64,000 nt of DNA. It comes from Corallococcus sp. EGB (GTDB lineage Bacteria > Myxococcota > Myxococcia > Myxococcales > Myxococcaceae). Position 1 is the stretch's first letter, and each line of letters opens with the position of its first letter. A model generated the notes under the pieces. It was given only the letters and a program-made list of their open reading frames with translations. It was not told where the DNA came from and searched no databases. The translations under genes and the position numbers were made by a program. Where the stretch lies: the NCBI RefSeq assembly GCF_019968905.1, contig NZ_CP079946.1:7227356-7291355 (forward strand), written 5' to 3'. Shown here piece by piece: positions 34,337-53,626 of the stretch.

Positions 34337-34714
34337 GTGAATCCTCCCTCGACAGGAACGCACAGCGTCGTGGACCTGCATGGTGCCCGTCGCGCCCGCC
34401 GTCTGGACTTGTACCGGAACCGGCTCCACCAGCGGCAGCAGGACACCCGCGCCAACCTGGTGACGCTCTACGAGGGCGGCACCCTCTTCACGCCCGACGG
34501 CACGAAGCAGGGCCGCTCGCTGCTCAAGGCCCTGCAGCTGTTGCAGCGCGCCGGCACCCGCCTGGAGGAGCTGTCCGGTGACGGACTGCTCCCGGCCCCC
34601 AGCGCGTCGGAGCGGATCGACTCGCTCTACGACGAGGTGGACGGACTGTTCACCAAATGCGATCGCCTCACCGGCAGGGGTACGGCGAGCGTCGCCCGCC
34701 TCCCCCGCGGCTAG
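34337..34714 (+). CDS. Hypothetical small conserved-looking protein
   Basis: No family recognised. The product, 125 aa from GTG 34337 (or 128 aa from TTG 34328), is hydrophilic and probably helical, with a basic N-terminus (VVDLHGARRARRLDLYRNRLHQRQQD). Then come LVTLYEGGTLFTPDGTKQGRSLLKALQLLQRAG and a short acidic segment ERIDSLYDEVDGLFTKCDRL. Codon usage is strongly GC3-biased as in neighbouring genes, and no signal or membrane segment is seen. It lies between accC (divergent) and ftsZ (convergent, 15 bp away). There is no good ribosome-binding site; a leaderless start is possible. Confidence 0.6.
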   Translation: MNPPSTGTHSVVDLHGARRARRLDLYRNRLHQRQQDTRANLVTLYEGGTLFTPDGTKQGRSLLKALQLLQRAGTRLEELSGDGLLPAPSASERIDSLYDEVDGLFTKCDRLTGRGTASVARLPRG

Positions 34715-34729
34715 CGTCCCCGCAGCGCG

Positions 34730-35971
34730 CTACGGCAGCTCCGTCTGGCCCTGGCGGCGCAGGAACGTGGGGATGTCGAACTGATCCTCGTCCAGGGGCA
34801 GCGCCGCGTCCTTCACCACCGACGTGCGCGCGCTCTGCATGCCAGCCTTGGGCGCCTCCACCGTGGACAACGTCGGACGGGGCGTGCTCTTCGCGGGCAC
34901 CAGGCTGGCCACCTCCTCGCGCGGCGAGGACAGCACGGACGGCGGCGGCGCCGCCGGAGGACGGCCCACCATGGACACCGGCACCACCTGCGCGATGGGG
35001 CGCGCCTTGGGCGCGTCCCGGTGCACGAAGCCGGTGGCGATGATGGTGATCTTCACCTCGTCCTGGATCTGCTCGTCGATGAGCGACCCGAAGATGATCT
35101 CCGCCTCACCGTCCGCCGCGTCGTGCACCAGCGTCAGCGCCTCGTTGACCTCCTGCAGGGTCATGTCGCGGCCGCCGGTGATGTTGATGAGCAGGCCCGT
35201 GGCGCCGTCGATGGAGACGTCCTCCAGCAGCGGGCTGGAGATGGCCTGCTGCATGGCGGTGATGGCGCGGCGGTCGCCGCAGGCGTGGCCCGTGCCCATG
35301 AGCGCCAGGCCCTTGTCGCTCATGATGGTCTTCACATCCGCGAAGTCCACGTTGATGTAGCCGTGGTACTGGATGAGGTCGCTGATGCCCTGCACGGCGT
35401 TGAGCAGGACTTCATCGGCGCGCTTGAAGGTCTCCAGCAGCGGCATGGGCTCATTGGAGAGCGACAGCAGGCGCTGGTTGGGGATGGTGATGAGCGTATC
35501 CACCGCGGCCTTGAGCTCCACGATGCCCTGCTCGGCCTGCTTGCGGCGCTTGTTGCCTTCGAAGAGGAAGGGCTTGGTGACGACGCCCACCGTGAGGCAG
35601 CCCAGGCTCTTGGCGATGTCCGCGATGATGGGCGCGGCGCCCGTGCCGGTGCCACCGCCCATGCCCGCGGTGACGAAGACCATGTCCGCGCCTTCCAGCA
35701 CGGCGGCGATCTGATCGCGCGACTCCAGGGCGGCCTCGCGGCCCATCTCCGGGTTGGCGCCGGCGCCCAGGCCCTTGGTGAGCGCCTGGCCCAGCTGCAG
35801 CCGGGTGGGCGCCTTGCTCGCGGCGAGCGCCTGGACATCGGTGTTGGCGGCGATGAAGTCGACGCGGTCCAGCTTCGACAGAATCATCGTATTGACCGCG
35901 TTGCAGCCCGCCCCGCCCGCGCCCACGACACGAATCTTCGCGGCCTGCTTGTTCTGCTCGAACTGGTCCAT
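34730..35971 (-). CDS. ftsZ: Cell division protein FtsZ
   Basis: The tubulin-like GTPase forms the division ring. The 413-aa product has the N-terminal [18 protein letters not shown], the tubulin signature GGGTGTG (residues 105-111), [11 protein letters not shown] and the T7-loop region. A variable linker (Pro/Ala/Ser-rich, about 325-390) precedes the C-terminal peptide [10 protein letters not shown] that binds FtsA and other partners. The start is ATG 35971, after GAGGA. Unlike the usual arrangement, ftsA is not directly upstream: a 7.7-kb gene and a terminator lie between, so ftsZ needs its own promoter (a candidate is listed). Confidence 0.97.
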   Translation of the reverse strand: MDQFEQNKQAAKIRVVGAGGAGCNAVNTMILSKLDRVDFIAANTDVQALAASKAPTRLQLGQALTKGLGAGANPEMGREAALESRDQIAAVLEGADMVFVTAGMGGGTGTGAAPIIADIAKSLGCLTVGVVTKPFLFEGNKRRKQAEQGIVELKAAVDTLITIPNQRLLSLSNEPMPLLETFKRADEVLLNAVQGISDLIQYHGYINVDFADVKTIMSDKGLALMGTGHACGDRRAITAMQQAISSPLLEDVSIDGATGLLINITGGRDMTLQEVNEALTLVHDAADGEAEIIFGSLIDEQIQDEVKITIIATGFVHRDAPKARPIAQVVPVSMVGRPPAAPPPSVLSSPREEVASLVPAKSTPRPTLSTVEAPKAGMQSARTSVVKDAALPLDEDQFDIPTFLRRQGQTELP

Positions 35972-36028
35972 GTCGTCCTCGTGGCGGAAGCACCGCGGCG
36001 CCGTCCGCGGAAACACCCACCCTCGACA

Positions 36029-36056
36029 ATCATCAGGAAGTCGGGCGCTTTGGCAA
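36029..36056 (-). promoter_or_regulatory. Candidate sigma-70-type promoter of ftsZ
   Basis: On the minus strand TTGCCA (36056-36051) and GATGAT (36034-36029) are separated by 16 bp. Transcription would begin near 36022, leaving a leader of about 50 bases before ATG 35971. The match is moderate only. Confidence 0.35.
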
Positions 36057-36249
36057 GTATTCCGCTACCAGCCTGTAGCGCCCTGCTGCGCGCCCGAGTC
36101 CTGACGCCCACTTACGCGAATGGCATCAGCTGCCATGCGGACATCTCGCGGATGTAAACACCCTCTTGACTCGCGTCCGGCGACTCGCCGTGGCCAGTCG
36201 TGCCAGCCTTCCGCTCCCGCGTGACGTGACAGGACGGGGCGGATGACGA

Positions 36250-36284
36250 AAAGGCCCGGCTCCCTCGGAGGGAACCGGGCCTTT
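36250..36284 (-). terminator. Rho-independent terminator of the giant surface-protein gene
   Basis: Arms AAAGGCCCGG and CCGGGCCTTT, continued by TCCCT/AGGGA after one mismatch, enclose a 3-base loop. Read on the minus strand the hairpin ends in CCTTTTC, and it lies 26 bp past the stop codon at 36310. This is the clearest terminator in the window. Confidence 0.75.
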
Positions 36285-36309
36285 CGTGTTTCATTCCGGG
36301 AGTGAAGCG

Positions 36310-44004
<7,695 letters not shown>

Positions 44005-44022
44005 AGGTTCGGAGGCTCACCA

Positions 44023-44060
44023 GGAACGGCGGAGTCCGTTCCGGGAGCCGTGGGCTCCCG
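44023..44060 (-). promoter_or_regulatory. Two adjacent stem-loops in the leader of the giant surface-protein gene
   Basis: Stem 1: GGAACGG/CCGTTCC around 6 bases (44023-44042). Stem 2: CGGGAGCC/GGCTCCCG around 3 bases (44042-44060). Both are perfect and end about 19-56 bases before ATG 44004, so they would fold in the 5' leader next to the ribosome-binding region. A role in mRNA stability or translation control is inferred. Confidence 0.45.
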
Positions 44061-44201
44061 TAGCAAGCGGGAAGCCATCCTCTGTCGAAATTCCAATTCG
44101 TCCAAATCCTGGAAGTTGCACGGCCGGCTGCCCGTGCTTACGGCGGCCGTCCGGAAGCCGGAGCCGGATTCTGGATTCTGGAAGAGGTTCCGCGTCCCAG
44201 A

Positions 44202-44233
44202 TTGACGCGTCAGCGTCCCCCCTGACGCGCCAA
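44202..44233. repeat. 12-bp imperfect inverted repeat
   Basis: TTGACGCGTCAG and CTGACGCGCCAA are complementary at 11 of 12 positions around an 8-base loop. It lies downstream of the ftsA terminator and about 200 bp upstream of the giant gene. It may be an operator or a secondary hairpin. Confidence 0.4.
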
Positions 44234-44269
44234 TCCTGCGCCCGGACACAGCCCCCCCCCAGAAACGCG

Positions 44270-44293
44270 AAAGGGCCCCCGAAGGGGCCCCTT
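44270..44293 (-). terminator. Terminator of the dcw operon after ftsA
   Basis: Ten-base arms (one mismatch) rich in G/C enclose a CGAA/TTCG tetraloop. Read on the minus strand the hairpin is followed by TTTCGCGTTTCT. It lies about 31 bp past the ftsA stop, ending the cluster before ftsZ. Confidence 0.65.
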
Positions 44294-44324
44294 GGCTCAG
44301 CGCGTCAAAACTCCAGGAGCCTGA

Positions 44325-45560
44325 CTAGAAGATCTCCTCCAGCCACTCGCGCATCCGGCCCTTGACCTTCTTGTAGACGTTGCCGTCCTCGCGGATGCGG
44401 AACATGCGGCGGTCCATGTGCTTGGCCCCGTAGACGACCAGGCCCACACCCGTGGCGTACATGGGGCTCTTGACCACGTCCACCAGGCCGCCAATGCCGC
44501 GCGGCATGCCCCGGCGCACCGGCAGGCCCAGCACCTCTTCCGCCAGCTCCGGCATGCCCGCCAGCAGCGTGGAGCCGCCGGTGATGACGATGCCGGACGC
44601 GAGCAGGTCCTCGTAGCCGCACTTCTGGATCTCCCGGTGCACCAGCTGGAAGATCTCCTCCACGCGCGGCTCGAGGATCTCCGAGAGGATCTGCCGGCCC
44701 AGGACGCGCGGCTGACGGCCGCCCACGCTGGGGACCTCGATCGTCTCGTCCTTGTTGATCATGGACGCGAGCGCGCAGCCGTACTTCTGCTTGATGCGCT
44801 CGGCCTCGTGCGCGGGGGTGCGCAGGCCGATGGCGATGTCGCTCGTCAGGTTGTTGCCGCCCAGCGCAATCACCGCCGTGTGGACGATGGAGCCGCCGGA
44901 GAAGATGGCGATGTCCGTGGTGCCGCCGCCGATGTCGACGAGGCACACGCCCAGCTCCTTCTCGTCCTCGCTCAGCACCGCCTCCGCGGAGGCCAGCGGC
45001 TGGAGCACGATGTCGGAGACGTTCAGGCCCGTGCGGTTGGCGCACTTCACGATGTTCTGCGCGCTGGAGACGGCGCCCGTGACGATGTGCACCTTGGCCT
45101 CCAGGCGCACACCGGCCATGCCCAGGGGCTCCTTGATGCCGCCCTGGTCGTCGATGATGAACTCCTGCGGCAGGACGTGGATGACCTCCCGGTCCAGCGG
45201 GATGGCCACCGCCTTCGCCGCGTCGATGACGCGCGCGATGTCCGCGTCGCGGACCTCCTTGTCCTTCACCGCGACGATGCCCTGGGAGTTGAAGCCCTTG
45301 ATGTGGCCGCCGGCGATCCCCGTGTACACGTGGGAGATCTCCGCCCCGGCCATCAGCTCGGCTTCCTCCACGGCGCGCCGGATGGACGACACCGTGGCCT
45401 CGATGTTGACCACGACGCCCTTGCGCAATCCCTTCGACGGATGCGTACCGATACCGATGATGTCGATACCGCTATCGGTCAGCTCGCCGACGATGGCGCA
45501 GATCTTCGTCGTGCCGATGTCGAGGCCGACGATGATCTCCCCCGACTTCTGCTTCGCCAT
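44325..45560 (-). CDS. ftsA: Cell division protein FtsA
   Basis: The actin-fold protein anchors FtsZ to the membrane. The 411-aa product has the phosphate-1 motif VGLDIGTTKICAIVGE, the SHS2/1C region, phosphate-2 VDIGGGTTDIAIF, and the adenosine motif GIVITGGSTLLAGM. The C-terminal amphipathic helix (VYKKVKGRMREWLEEIF) is intact and would bind the inner membrane. It starts at ATG 45560, 41 bp after ftsQ, and is followed by a terminator rather than by ftsZ. Confidence 0.96.
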   Translation of the reverse strand: MAKQKSGEIIVGLDIGTTKICAIVGELTDSGIDIIGIGTHPSKGLRKGVVVNIEATVSSIRRAVEEAELMAGAEISHVYTGIAGGHIKGFNSQGIVAVKDKEVRDADIARVIDAAKAVAIPLDREVIHVLPQEFIIDDQGGIKEPLGMAGVRLEAKVHIVTGAVSSAQNIVKCANRTGLNVSDIVLQPLASAEAVLSEDEKELGVCLVDIGGGTTDIAIFSGGSIVHTAVIALGGNNLTSDIAIGLRTPAHEAERIKQKYGCALASMINKDETIEVPSVGGRQPRVLGRQILSEILEPRVEEIFQLVHREIQKCGYEDLLASGIVITGGSTLLAGMPELAEEVLGLPVRRGMPRGIGGLVDVVKSPMYATGVGLVVYGAKHMDRRMFRIREDGNVYKKVKGRMREWLEEIF

Positions 45561-45601
45561 GACTCCTCCCAGGCTCCCTCACTTTCGTGAAGGAAGCATC
45601 C

Positions 45602-46459
45602 TCACTGCGTCGAGCCCCCGCTCCTCTCGGAGTCGGACCCACTCGAAAGCCTCACCGCCACCCAACCCGGTCGGGCACGGTTATCCAGGCGAATGATCGC
45701 GGCCGCAAGCCCCCTTGTGCTGAGCTCGCGTCGAACGCGCGCCAGCCGCTGGAGCTTGACTTCCGTATCGCCAGCACCGAGGCGCACCTCCTGCCCCGTC
45801 GCCGTCACCAGCGCAAGCCCGGTGTTCTCCAGGCGCACCTCGGACAGCCGGTCGGATCGCCCCGGCGACAACCGCGCATAAGCACGGGTTACATCCAAAG
45901 CCTCGCGGAACTTCGAACGCACCGCGTCCGGGTCCGCCACGTACGCATCGCGCTCCACGCCCGTGACGAGCGGCAGGTCCAGCCCGTCACCCGGGGTGAC
46001 GCGCTTGAAGGGCTCGCCCTCCTCGTCCAGCACGTAGAGGTCACCCAGCACCGCCAGTGCCGCGGGCGCGTGCTCCGTCACCTCCACGGACACGCCGCGC
46101 GGAAACCGCCGCGTCACCTCCACCGTGCGCACCCAGGGGTGCTGCCCCATGGCCCGGGCCAGCGCCGCCGTGTCCAGCGTCCACAGGTTCTGCCCCGGCG
46201 TGAGCCCGGACAGCTTCAAGAGCTCCGGCCGCGACGCCCGCTCCAGGCCGCTGAAGTTCACCGACTCCAGCGCGAAGCGCGGCGTCACCACCGCCCAGGC
46301 GCGCAGCTCGATGGCACCCCAGATGAGCCCCGCCGTCGCCGCCGCCAGCCCCAGCGCCTTCACCACCGACGGCCCGTGCGAACGGACCGCGCCCTTCACC
46401 GCGTCGTTGCGCGGTGCGGCATCCATGCGGCGGCGATTCTTGGATTTTCCAAAAGCCAT
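45602..46459 (-). CDS. ftsQ: Cell division protein FtsQ/DivIB
   Basis: The bitopic divisome protein links early and late components. The 285-aa product has a basic cytoplasmic N-terminus (AFGKSKNRRR), one membrane helix (about 30-52), a POTRA domain (FALESVNFSGLERASRPELLKLSGLTPGQNLWTLD) and the FtsQ domain (HPWVRTVEVTRRFPRGVSVEVTEHAPAA, VLDEEGEPFKRV). ATG 46459 was chosen as the basic start just before the helix; the frame continues to 46522. It is 136 bp from the ddl stop, the largest gap in the operon. Confidence 0.92.
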   Translation of the reverse strand: MAFGKSKNRRRMDAAPRNDAVKGAVRSHGPSVVKALGLAAATAGLIWGAIELRAWAVVTPRFALESVNFSGLERASRPELLKLSGLTPGQNLWTLDTAALARAMGQHPWVRTVEVTRRFPRGVSVEVTEHAPAALAVLGDLYVLDEEGEPFKRVTPGDGLDLPLVTGVERDAYVADPDAVRSKFREALDVTRAYARLSPGRSDRLSEVRLENTGLALVTATGQEVRLGAGDTEVKLQRLARVRRELSTRGLAAAIIRLDNRARPGWVAVRLSSGSDSERSGGSTQ

Positions 46460-46595
46460 GGGGGTCGGGAGGCGCATGCTGCGGGCGGACTTCGAACCTC
46501 GCCAGTTTTTGGCTACAGGCACGTCGCTGTAGCGGCACGAAGGGACACGCCGGCCTCATAAGGGGCCGGAACTCCAGGAAAGGACGCGCAGCGGC

Positions 46596-47548
<953 letters not shown>

Positions 47549-47552
<4 letters not shown>

Positions 47553-48481
47553 GGCAGGAAGACTCCGACGGATTTGACTTCGGGGTGCATGACGACGCCG
47601 GTGGCTTCCCTCACCCGCTCTTGCATCAGGGTGATGAGGCCCCGCACGTCGCGAGCGGCCGCGCCGCCCAGGTTGACGATCCAGTTCGCGTGCAGGGTGG
47701 ACACCTGCGCGCGCCCCAGGGTGTGCCCCTTCAGGCCCACGAGTTCAATGAGCCGCCCGGCGTGGTCGCCCGGCGGGTTGGTGAACACGCTGCCGAAGTT
47801 GGGCTGACTCAAGGGCTGCGTGCGCTTCCGGTAGCCCAGGTCCGCGTCCATGGCCGTCTTGCTGGCCACGAGGTCGCCCTTGGGGAGGTGGAAGCGCACG
47901 CGCGTGACGATACCTCCCGCGGGCAGCGTGGCGTGACGGTAGGTGTGCGGCACCTGCGCTTTCGTCAGCCACCCCACTCCGTCCGCGGTGGCGACCTCCA
48001 CGGCCTCCAGCACGCGGAAGCACTCGCCGTTCTTGGTGCCCGCGTTCATGGTGACGGCGCCGCCCAGGGTGCCGGGGATGCCCGCGAGGAACTCCGCGCC
48101 CACCAGGCCCTGCGCGCGCATCACGTTGATGAGCCGGGCAATGGCCGCGCCCGCGCCCAGCGTCACCCGGCCGTCGTCCGGGCCCACGTCCAGCGCCTCC
48201 GGGAACAAATCCGAGGGGAGCTTCACGGTGAGCCCCGGCACGCCGCCGTCGCCCACCAGCGTGTTGGCCCCGCCGCCCAGCACCGTCACGGGCACGCCCT
48301 CGTCGCGGGCCAGGCGCAAGAGGTCCACCAGCGCATCCGGCGAGCGAGGCCGCACCAGGGCCTCCGCCGGACCGCCCACGCGCACGCTGATGAGGGGCGC
48401 CAGGGGCTCGCCCGGCTTCACGTCCAGGCCCGGCAGCCGCGCCACGCGCGCCGCGAGCGGTGTCACCTGCCCCGCCTCCAT
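47549..48481 (-). CDS. murB: UDP-N-acetylenolpyruvoylglucosamine reductase
   Basis: The FAD-dependent reductase completes UDP-MurNAc. Seen are the FAD-binding VRVGGPAEALVRP, VLGGGANTLVGDGGVPGLTVKL, EFLAGIPGTLGGAVTMNAGTKNGE, YRHATLP and the catalytic-Ser region NFGSVFTNPPGDHAGRLIE. 310 aa. Starts three bases after the murC stop and overlaps ddl by four. Confidence 0.95.
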
Positions 48482-48484
48482 GCC

Positions 48485-49905
<1,421 letters not shown>

Positions 49906-49909
<4 letters not shown>

Positions 49910-51057
49910 GCCTTGCTCCCCGGTGCCTTCTTCACGTCCTTCTGCCCTCGGTCGCGGCCGCCCGGGCCCCAGGCCTGGGTGGTGAGGTCCACGCACACGT
50001 CCGCCAGCTCCTTCGCCGCGGCGGGGCGGCCCAGGATGCCCGCCTTCTTCGCCATCTGCTTGAGCGTCGCCGGGTCCGTCATCAGGCCGCGCAGCGTCTC
50101 CGCCAGCTTCAGCCCGGTGAGCTCCGACTCGCGGAACATGATGGCCGCGCCCACGTCCACCAGCGCGCGGGCGTTGACCTCCTGGTGGTTGTCCGTGGCG
50201 TGCGGGAAGGGCACCAGGATGCTGGGCTTCTTGCACACCGTCAGCTCCGCCAGCGACGTGGCGCCCGCGCGGCAGATGACCAGGTCCGCCTTCGCGTAGG
50301 CGGAGGACATGTCGTCGATGAACTCCACCACCTGCGCCACGTCCGCGAAGCCCCTGTCCGCGTAGCCCTTCTTCACGTTCTCCAGGTCCAGCTTCCCCGT
50401 CTGGTGGACGATGGAGATCTGGTCCTTCACGTCGGCCAGGGAGTCCAGCGCCTCCAGCACGCGGTTGTTGAGGCCGCGCGCGCCCAGGCTGCCGCCGAAG
50501 ATGAGGACGGAGAACTTCTCGTGCGCCGCGCTGCTGCGCAGGTAGTTGTCCATCAGCTTCTTGCGGATGGGGTTGCCAATCATCTGCACCTTGGCTTCGG
50601 GGAAGTGCTTGCGCGCCTCCTCGAAGGAGGTGAAGACGACCTTCACGATGCGGCCCAGCACCTTGTTGGTGAGCCCGGGCAGCGCGTTCTGCTCCTGGAT
50701 GGCGGTGGGGATGCCCATCAGCCACGCGGCCAGCACCACCGGGCCGCTCGCGTAGCCGCCCACGCCCACCACCACGTCCGGCTTCTGACGCGACAGGATG
50801 CGGAGCGACGCGAGGAACGCCAGCGGCAGCGCGATGAGCCCCTTGATGAGGCCGAGGAGGCCCTTGCCCTTGAGCCCCTGCACCTTCACCAGTTCCAGCG
50901 GGTAGCCCTCCTTGGGCACCACGCGCGCCTCCAGGCCCTTCTCCGTGCCCACGAAGACCACTTCGTTGGCCGGATGGCGCGTGACGACCTCCTCCGCCAG
51001 CGCGATGCCCGGGAACAGATGGCCGCCGGTGCCGCCGCCCGCGATGAGCACCTTCAC
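49906..51057 (-). CDS. murG: UDP-GlcNAc--lipid I N-acetylglucosaminyltransferase
   Basis: The GT28 enzyme converts lipid I to lipid II at the inner face of the membrane. It shows the Gly-rich [76 protein letters not shown] and [17 protein letters not shown] 51057 follows a GGAGG site and overlaps the ftsW stop by four bases, giving 383 aa. Confidence 0.95.
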
Positions 51058-52217
51058 GCCGTCACCTCCCGCAGGTCCGTCGTGCCCGTGCGCACCGGCC
51101 GCGACGCGCCCTGGGTGTTGGCGCTCAACGACAACAGCACGCCCGCCGACCCCATCAGCACCACCAGCGACGTGCCGCCGTAGGACACGAACGGCAGCGT
51201 CAGGCCCTTCGTGGGGAGCAGCCCCATGGCCACGCACATGTTCACCGTGGCCTGGAACGCGATGATGGAGCTGATGCCCAGGCCCAGGTACGTGCCGAAG
51301 GTCTCCCCCGCCGCCAGGGCCGCGCGGACGCCGCGCCACAGGACGACGGCGTACAGCACCACCAGCAGCCCCACACCGATGAGCCCCAGCTCCTCGCCGA
51401 GGATGGAGAAGATGAAGTCCGTGTGCGCCTCCGGCAGGAAGAACAGCTTCTGCCGGCCGTCGCCCAGCCCCAGGCCGGTGATGCCGCCCGAGCCGATGGA
51501 CATCAGCGACTCCGCCACCTGGTAGCCCACGTCGTGCCGGTGGGCCCATGGGTCCAGGAACGCGAGGATGCGCTTCATGCGGTAGGGGCTGGTCGCGACG
51601 GCGACGAAGGCCAGCGGCAGCGCGAGCAGCACCGAGCCCACCAGGTACGACAGCTTCGTGCCCGCCGCGAACAGCAGCACGAAGAGCATGAACACCAGCA
51701 GCACGCTGCTGCCGAAGTCCGGCTGGAGCATGCACAGCAGCACCAGGATGCCGCACAGGGCCAGGTGCGGCAGGAAGCCGATGGAGAACGTGGCCACCTT
51801 CTCCCGCTTCTTCGCCAGCGAATAGGACAGGTACACGAGCCACGCGAACTTGGCGATCTCCGCCGGCTGGAGGCTGAAGCCCGGCAGGCGGATCCACCGC
51901 CGCGCGCCGCCCGCCGTGGTGCCGATGCCCGGGATGGCCACCGCGATGAGCAGCACGATGGCGATGAGCAGCAGCGGGTACGCCATGCGCGCCAGCTTGC
52001 GCCACCCCAGCTTCATGGCCACCGCCATGGCCACGAGGCCCAGGCCCGCGGCGGACAGCTGGCGCTTGAGGAAGTAGAGGCTGTCGCCCAGCTTGTCCTG
52101 CGCGAGCACGGCGCTGGCCGAGTACGTCATCACCAGGCCCAGCGCCACCAGCGCCAGCACCGCGCACAGGAGGATCGGATCGAACCGCACGGGGGCGGCC
52201 GGAGGAGAGGTCTTCAT
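51054..52217 (-). CDS. ftsW: Peptidoglycan glycosyltransferase FtsW (SEDS)
   Basis: The multi-pass SEDS polymerase works with FtsI. Ten or so hydrophobic segments are seen. Signature segments include [70 protein letters not shown]-like [14 protein letters not shown], and the late [15 protein letters not shown] and [12 protein letters not shown]. 387 aa from ATG 52217, which shares a base with the murD stop; GTG 52220 is an alternative. Confidence 0.93.
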   Translation of the reverse strand: MKTSPPAAPVRFDPILLCAVLALVALGLVMTYSASAVLAQDKLGDSLYFLKRQLSAAGLGLVAMAVAMKLGWRKLARMAYPLLLIAIVLLIAVAIPGIGTTAGGARRWIRLPGFSLQPAEIAKFAWLVYLSYSLAKKREKVATFSIGFLPHLALCGILVLLCMLQPDFGSSVLLVFMLFVLLFAAGTKLSYLVGSVLLALPLAFVAVATSPYRMKRILAFLDPWAHRHDVGYQVAESLMSIGSGGITGLGLGDGRQKLFFLPEAHTDFIFSILGEELGLIGVGLLVVLYAVVLWRGVRAALAAGETFGTYLGLGISSIIAFQATVNMCVAMGLLPTKGLTLPFVSYGGTSLVVLMGSAGVLLSLSANTQGASRPVRTGTTDLREVTA

Positions 52218-53593
52218 CACGGTCGGAGCGCCCCGACGAGGCGCTTGAACGTGTCGCCCCGGTCCTCGAAGTTCTTGAACTGATCGTACGACGCGCACGC
52301 CGGGGACAGGAGCACCGTGTCCCCCGCCCTCGCGACCTCGCGGGCCTTCCTCACCGCCGCGTCCAGCGTGCCGCACGCGTGCACCGGAGCGTCGTTCGCG
52401 TACGCCCGCGCCAGCACGTCCGCGTCCTGGCCAATGGTGAGCACGCCCTTCACCTTGCCCCGCCCCGCCTCCACCATGGGCGCGTACGGCGCGCCCTTGC
52501 CCTTGCCGCCCGCGATGAGCCACACGTCGCCGGCGAACGCCTTGAGCGCCACCAGCACGGAGTCCACGTTGGTGGCCTTGGAGTCGTTCACCCACTCCAC
52601 GCCGTCCAGCACGCGCACGCTCTCCAGACGGTGCGCCAGGCCCGGGTAGCTGTCCAGGCCCGCCTGCACCGCGTCCGTCGCCACGCCGCCCAGCCGGGCC
52701 AGCAGCGCCGCCGCCATCGCGTTCTGCGCGTTGTGCGCGCCCCGGAGCGAGCGGTTGGTGAGCGTGTAGGACTCGCCCGCGAACTCCAGTTCGAAGCCGC
52801 CGGGCTTCGCGATGGCCAGCCCCGCCAGCTTCGGCGCGTCCACCACCGGGCGGCCCGTGACGCTGAAGCCGTAGACGGGCACGCGAGCGGAGGTGGCCAG
52901 CCCCATCACCGCCGCGTCGTCCGCGTTCACCACGGCGAAGTCGCTGCCACCCTGCTGGTTCATGAAGATGCGCGCCTTGGCCGCGCCGTACTCGGCGTGG
53001 TTGGCGTAGCGGTCCAGGTGGTCCGGCGTGAGGTTGAGGATGGCCGCGCCCGTGGGCTTGAGCTGGTGGATGCCTTCCAACTGGAAGCTGGACAGCTCCA
53101 CCACCAGCGCGTCCCAGTCCCCGGGCGACAGGGCGGCCTCGGCCAGCGGGCGCCCCAGGTTGCCGCCCACGAAGGTGCGCAGGCCCGCCTTCGCGTACAG
53201 CTCGCCGGTGAGCGCCGTGGTGGTGCTCTTGCCGTTGGTGCCGGTGATGCCCAGGAAGCGGAGGCCCTCCAGGAAGCGGCCCGCGAGCTCGACCTCGCCC
53301 CACACCGGGACGCCGGACGTGCGCGCGGCCTCCAATTCCGGCAGGGACAGCGGCACGCCCGGGCTCACCACCACCAGGTCCTGGCGGGTGAGCAGCCCGG
53401 GGGGCGTGGCGCCGGTGACGAGCGTCACCCCCCTGGCGTGCAGCTCCTTCGCGACGTCACCGAGCGCATCCTCGGAGCGCGCGTCCAGCGCCGTCACCTT
53501 CGCGCCGTGCTGGACGAGCAGCCGGAGCGCCGCGACGCCGCTCTTGGCCAGCCCGAACACCGCGACCTTCCGACCGGACAGCGAGGGATTCAT
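52217..53593 (-). CDS. murD: UDP-N-acetylmuramoylalanine--D-glutamate ligase
   Basis: A Mur ligase adding D-Glu. Seen are the N-terminal KVAVFGLAKSGVAALRLL, ATP loop GITGTNGKSTTTALTGEL, VVELSSFQLEGI, LNLTPDHLDRY, WVNDSKATNVDSVLVAL, and LIAGGKGKGAPYAPM. 458 aa, normal. The 33-bp gap to mraY upstream is modest and the ftsW start overlaps its stop. Confidence 0.95.
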   Translation of the reverse strand: MNPSLSGRKVAVFGLAKSGVAALRLLVQHGAKVTALDARSEDALGDVAKELHARGVTLVTGATPPGLLTRQDLVVVSPGVPLSLPELEAARTSGVPVWGEVELAGRFLEGLRFLGITGTNGKSTTTALTGELYAKAGLRTFVGGNLGRPLAEAALSPGDWDALVVELSSFQLEGIHQLKPTGAAILNLTPDHLDRYANHAEYGAAKARIFMNQQGGSDFAVVNADDAAVMGLATSARVPVYGFSVTGRPVVDAPKLAGLAIAKPGGFELEFAGESYTLTNRSLRGAHNAQNAMAAALLARLGGVATDAVQAGLDSYPGLAHRLESVRVLDGVEWVNDSKATNVDSVLVALKAFAGDVWLIAGGKGKGAPYAPMVEAGRGKVKGVLTIGQDADVLARAYANDAPVHACGTLDAAVRKAREVARAGDTVLLSPACASYDQFKNFEDRGDTFKRLVGALRP

Positions 53594-53626
53594 GGGGGCG
53601 GGCCGACCTCGATGGGGGCAATGCGA

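Larger units (their letters stand above)
35972..36309. other. Gene-free stretch upstream of ftsZ
   Basis: This 338-bp stretch holds a candidate ftsZ promoter (36029-36056) and, at its far end, the intrinsic terminator of the giant surface-protein gene (36250-36284). Between them (about 36057-36249) I see no convincing gene or conserved motif. Short open frames here have poor codon bias. Confidence 0.6.
44005..44324. other. Gene-free stretch between ftsA and the giant surface-protein gene
   Basis: This 320-bp stretch contains, from the giant gene outward: two adjacent stem-loops (44023-44060), an unremarkable part with a duplicated CCAGAAT, a long inverted repeat (44202-44233), a run of nine C's (about 44252-44260), and the ftsA terminator (44270-44293). 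No gene was found in it. The promoter of the giant gene should lie here, but no convincing -35/-10 pair was seen. Confidence 0.55.

Noticed and set aside
49910-50725. Extension of murC upstream into a 746-residue frame
   Set aside because: It is an alternative reading of murG; murC starts at 49909 with a clear overlap signal.
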